From: Neisseria subflava
GTDB taxonomy: Bacteria > Pseudomonadota > Gammaproteobacteria > Burkholderiales > Neisseriaceae
DNA length: 64,000 nucleotides
Reading direction: 5' to 3'
Assembly: GCF_005221305.1 (NCBI RefSeq)
Contig: NZ_CP039887.1
Coordinates: 558,001-622,000, forward strand
Each line of letters starts with the position of its first letter. The stretch's first letter is position 1. A program made the translations under genes and the position numbers. This document shows, piece by piece, positions 63,182 to 64,000 of the stretch. The notes beneath the pieces are model-generated. The model searched no databases, had not been told where the DNA came from, and worked only from the letters and a program-made list of their open reading frames with translations.

Positions 63182-64000
63182 TTACAGTAAAGGACTCATC
63201 AGGCGGACGACATTTTCCACGAGGCCGCGGAGTTTGGAGCGTTGTTGCCATGATTTGATGGCAATGTAGCTGCTGTTTTTAAGGTAGCTGCGTTGGAGGT
63301 TGCAGATTTGTTTGGTGGTATCGCGATCGTAGATGGCGAGGCTGATTTCTAGGTTGAGGAAGAAACTGCGCATGTCCATGTTGACCGTACCGAAGAGGGA
63401 GTAGTCTTCGTCAATAGTCATGGTTTTGGCATGTAGAAGACCGCCTTCAAACATGGCGATTTTGACGCCGGCTTCCAGCAACATAGGGTAGTAGGCGCGT
63501 GAGGCGTAGCGAACCATCAGTGAATCGACTTTGGCAGGCAGTATCAGGGTCACTTTGACGCCGCGTTTGGCGGCAACGGTTAATGCCATGAGAAGCGGCT
63601 CGTCGGGGACAAAGTAGGGGGTGGTAATCGTGATTTGTTTGGTGGCGGCATAGATGGCGCTGATAATGGTTTCGTAAATAACGAAGCTGCCTTGCTCGGG
63701 GGCGGATGGAATGATTTGGGCAACGATATCGTCTTGCTGCATTTTTTCAGGAAGGATTTGGGGCAGCAGGCTTTGGGCTTGGTTGAGGTATGTTTGTACG
63801 TTTTGGAGGTTTTCATCGGTTTCGACGGCAAGGTCGGCGAAGAAGACGGCAGACAGTTCCAAAACCATAGGCCCTGTGCAGCGCATCATGACATCGACCC
63901 ATTCTCCGACGCCGGAGTTTTGTTTGAAATAGCGCGGGTCGACGAGGTTGAAGCTGCCGGTGTAACCGATTTTGCTGTCGATAACGAGGATTTTGCGGTG
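63182..64000 (-). CDS. cls: Cardiolipin synthase (phospholipase D family), 5' part outside window
   Basis: Condenses phosphatidylglycerol into cardiolipin at the inner membrane. The visible 272 codons include both HKD motifs: HRKILVIDSKIGYTGSFN at the window edge and HAKTMTIDEDYSLFGTVN (~175 codons later). Between them is TITTPYFVPDEPLL, typical of Cls. The frame is open to base 64000, so the N-terminal part with membrane anchors lies outside. It ends with a normal stop at 63182. Confidence 0.9.
   Translation of the reverse strand, partial: HRKILVIDSKIGYTGSFNLVDPRYFKQNSGVGEWVDVMMRCTGPMVLELSAVFFADLAVETDENLQNVQTYLNQAQSLLPQILPEKMQQDDIVAQIIPSAPEQGSFVIYETIISAIYAATKQITITTPYFVPDEPLLMALTVAAKRGVKVTLILPAKVDSLMVRYASRAYYPMLLEAGVKIAMFEGGLLHAKTMTIDEDYSLFGTVNMDMRSFFLNLEISLAIYDRDTTKQICNLQRSYLKNSSYIAIKSWQQRSKLRGLVENVVRLMSPLL

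Overview
The window is a piece of a commensal Neisseria chromosome. The 12-base uptake word AGGCCGTCTGAA (the AG-DUS dialect of Neisseria) occurs dozens of times, mostly as inverted pairs that form terminators. The core genes (trkA, fumarase, pip, glyA, aspA, ppa, mfd, cls) read as Neisseriaceae proteins. AG-DUS dominance points to the N. subflava/flavescens side of the genus rather than the meningococcus. This is inference from words and proteins; no database was searched.

Layout. (1) 1-9.4 kb: trkA, then an anaerobic dicarboxylate cluster: a DASS-type transporter (frameshifted), a NuoF-like NADH module (internal stop), a fumarate-reductase-like flavoprotein, its Fe-S partner, and class I fumarase. 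(2) 9.5-12.8 kb: tRNA-Pro(GGG), a formate/nitrite transporter with an amber stop, an AT-rich lipoprotein islet that ends in a Haemophilus-type uptake-word pair, yciA and pip. (3) 12.9-33.9 kb: a type I-C CRISPR-Cas locus with two tandem cas3 genes (the first lacks its C-terminus), cas5c, cas8c (with an internal Cas11c start), cas7c, cas4, an unusual 625-bp gap, cas1, cas2, a leader, and a very large array of 152 repeats and 151 spacers counted by eye. The array ends in a chimeric remnant made of pieces of pip and cas3. (4) 34-36.2 kb: adhC-estD glutathione-dependent formaldehyde detoxification, with no uptake words. (5) 36.2-40.8 kb: an orphan rtcR, a broken helicase gene, an RNA-ligase tail and an IS481-type insertion sequence. 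(6) 40.9-64 kb: mostly housekeeping genes (rpiB, metallophosphoesterase, nudB, ppa, gdx, marR, a YddG-type exporter, glyA, ydcH, a FepA-type receptor, nitroreductase, aspA, a VIT transporter, mfd, a ygaP-like sulfur operon, cls), plus a split ABC-transporter gene and a collapsed cysN.

The most interesting material is in and around the CRISPR locus. In the cas4-cas1 gap there is a solitary degenerate repeat with a rebuilt stem and an intact 11-nt crRNA handle, followed by a 33-nt spacer-like stretch and a second hairpin, with a plausible promoter just upstream. This has the layout of a stand-alone crRNA-like regulator or a CreA-type antitoxin RNA. It lies beside an unannotated 54-codon membrane protein gene. 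The cas genes also carry four copies of the 9-base Pasteurellaceae uptake word alongside neisserial words, which suggests the locus has passed between the two families. One spacer contains a neisserial DUS, and every repeat carries a one-mismatch DUS core.

A second theme is gene decay. Three genes of anaerobic metabolism are broken by separate lesions within 9 kb. A helicase gene, cysN, an RNA ligase and an ABC transporter gene are broken elsewhere.
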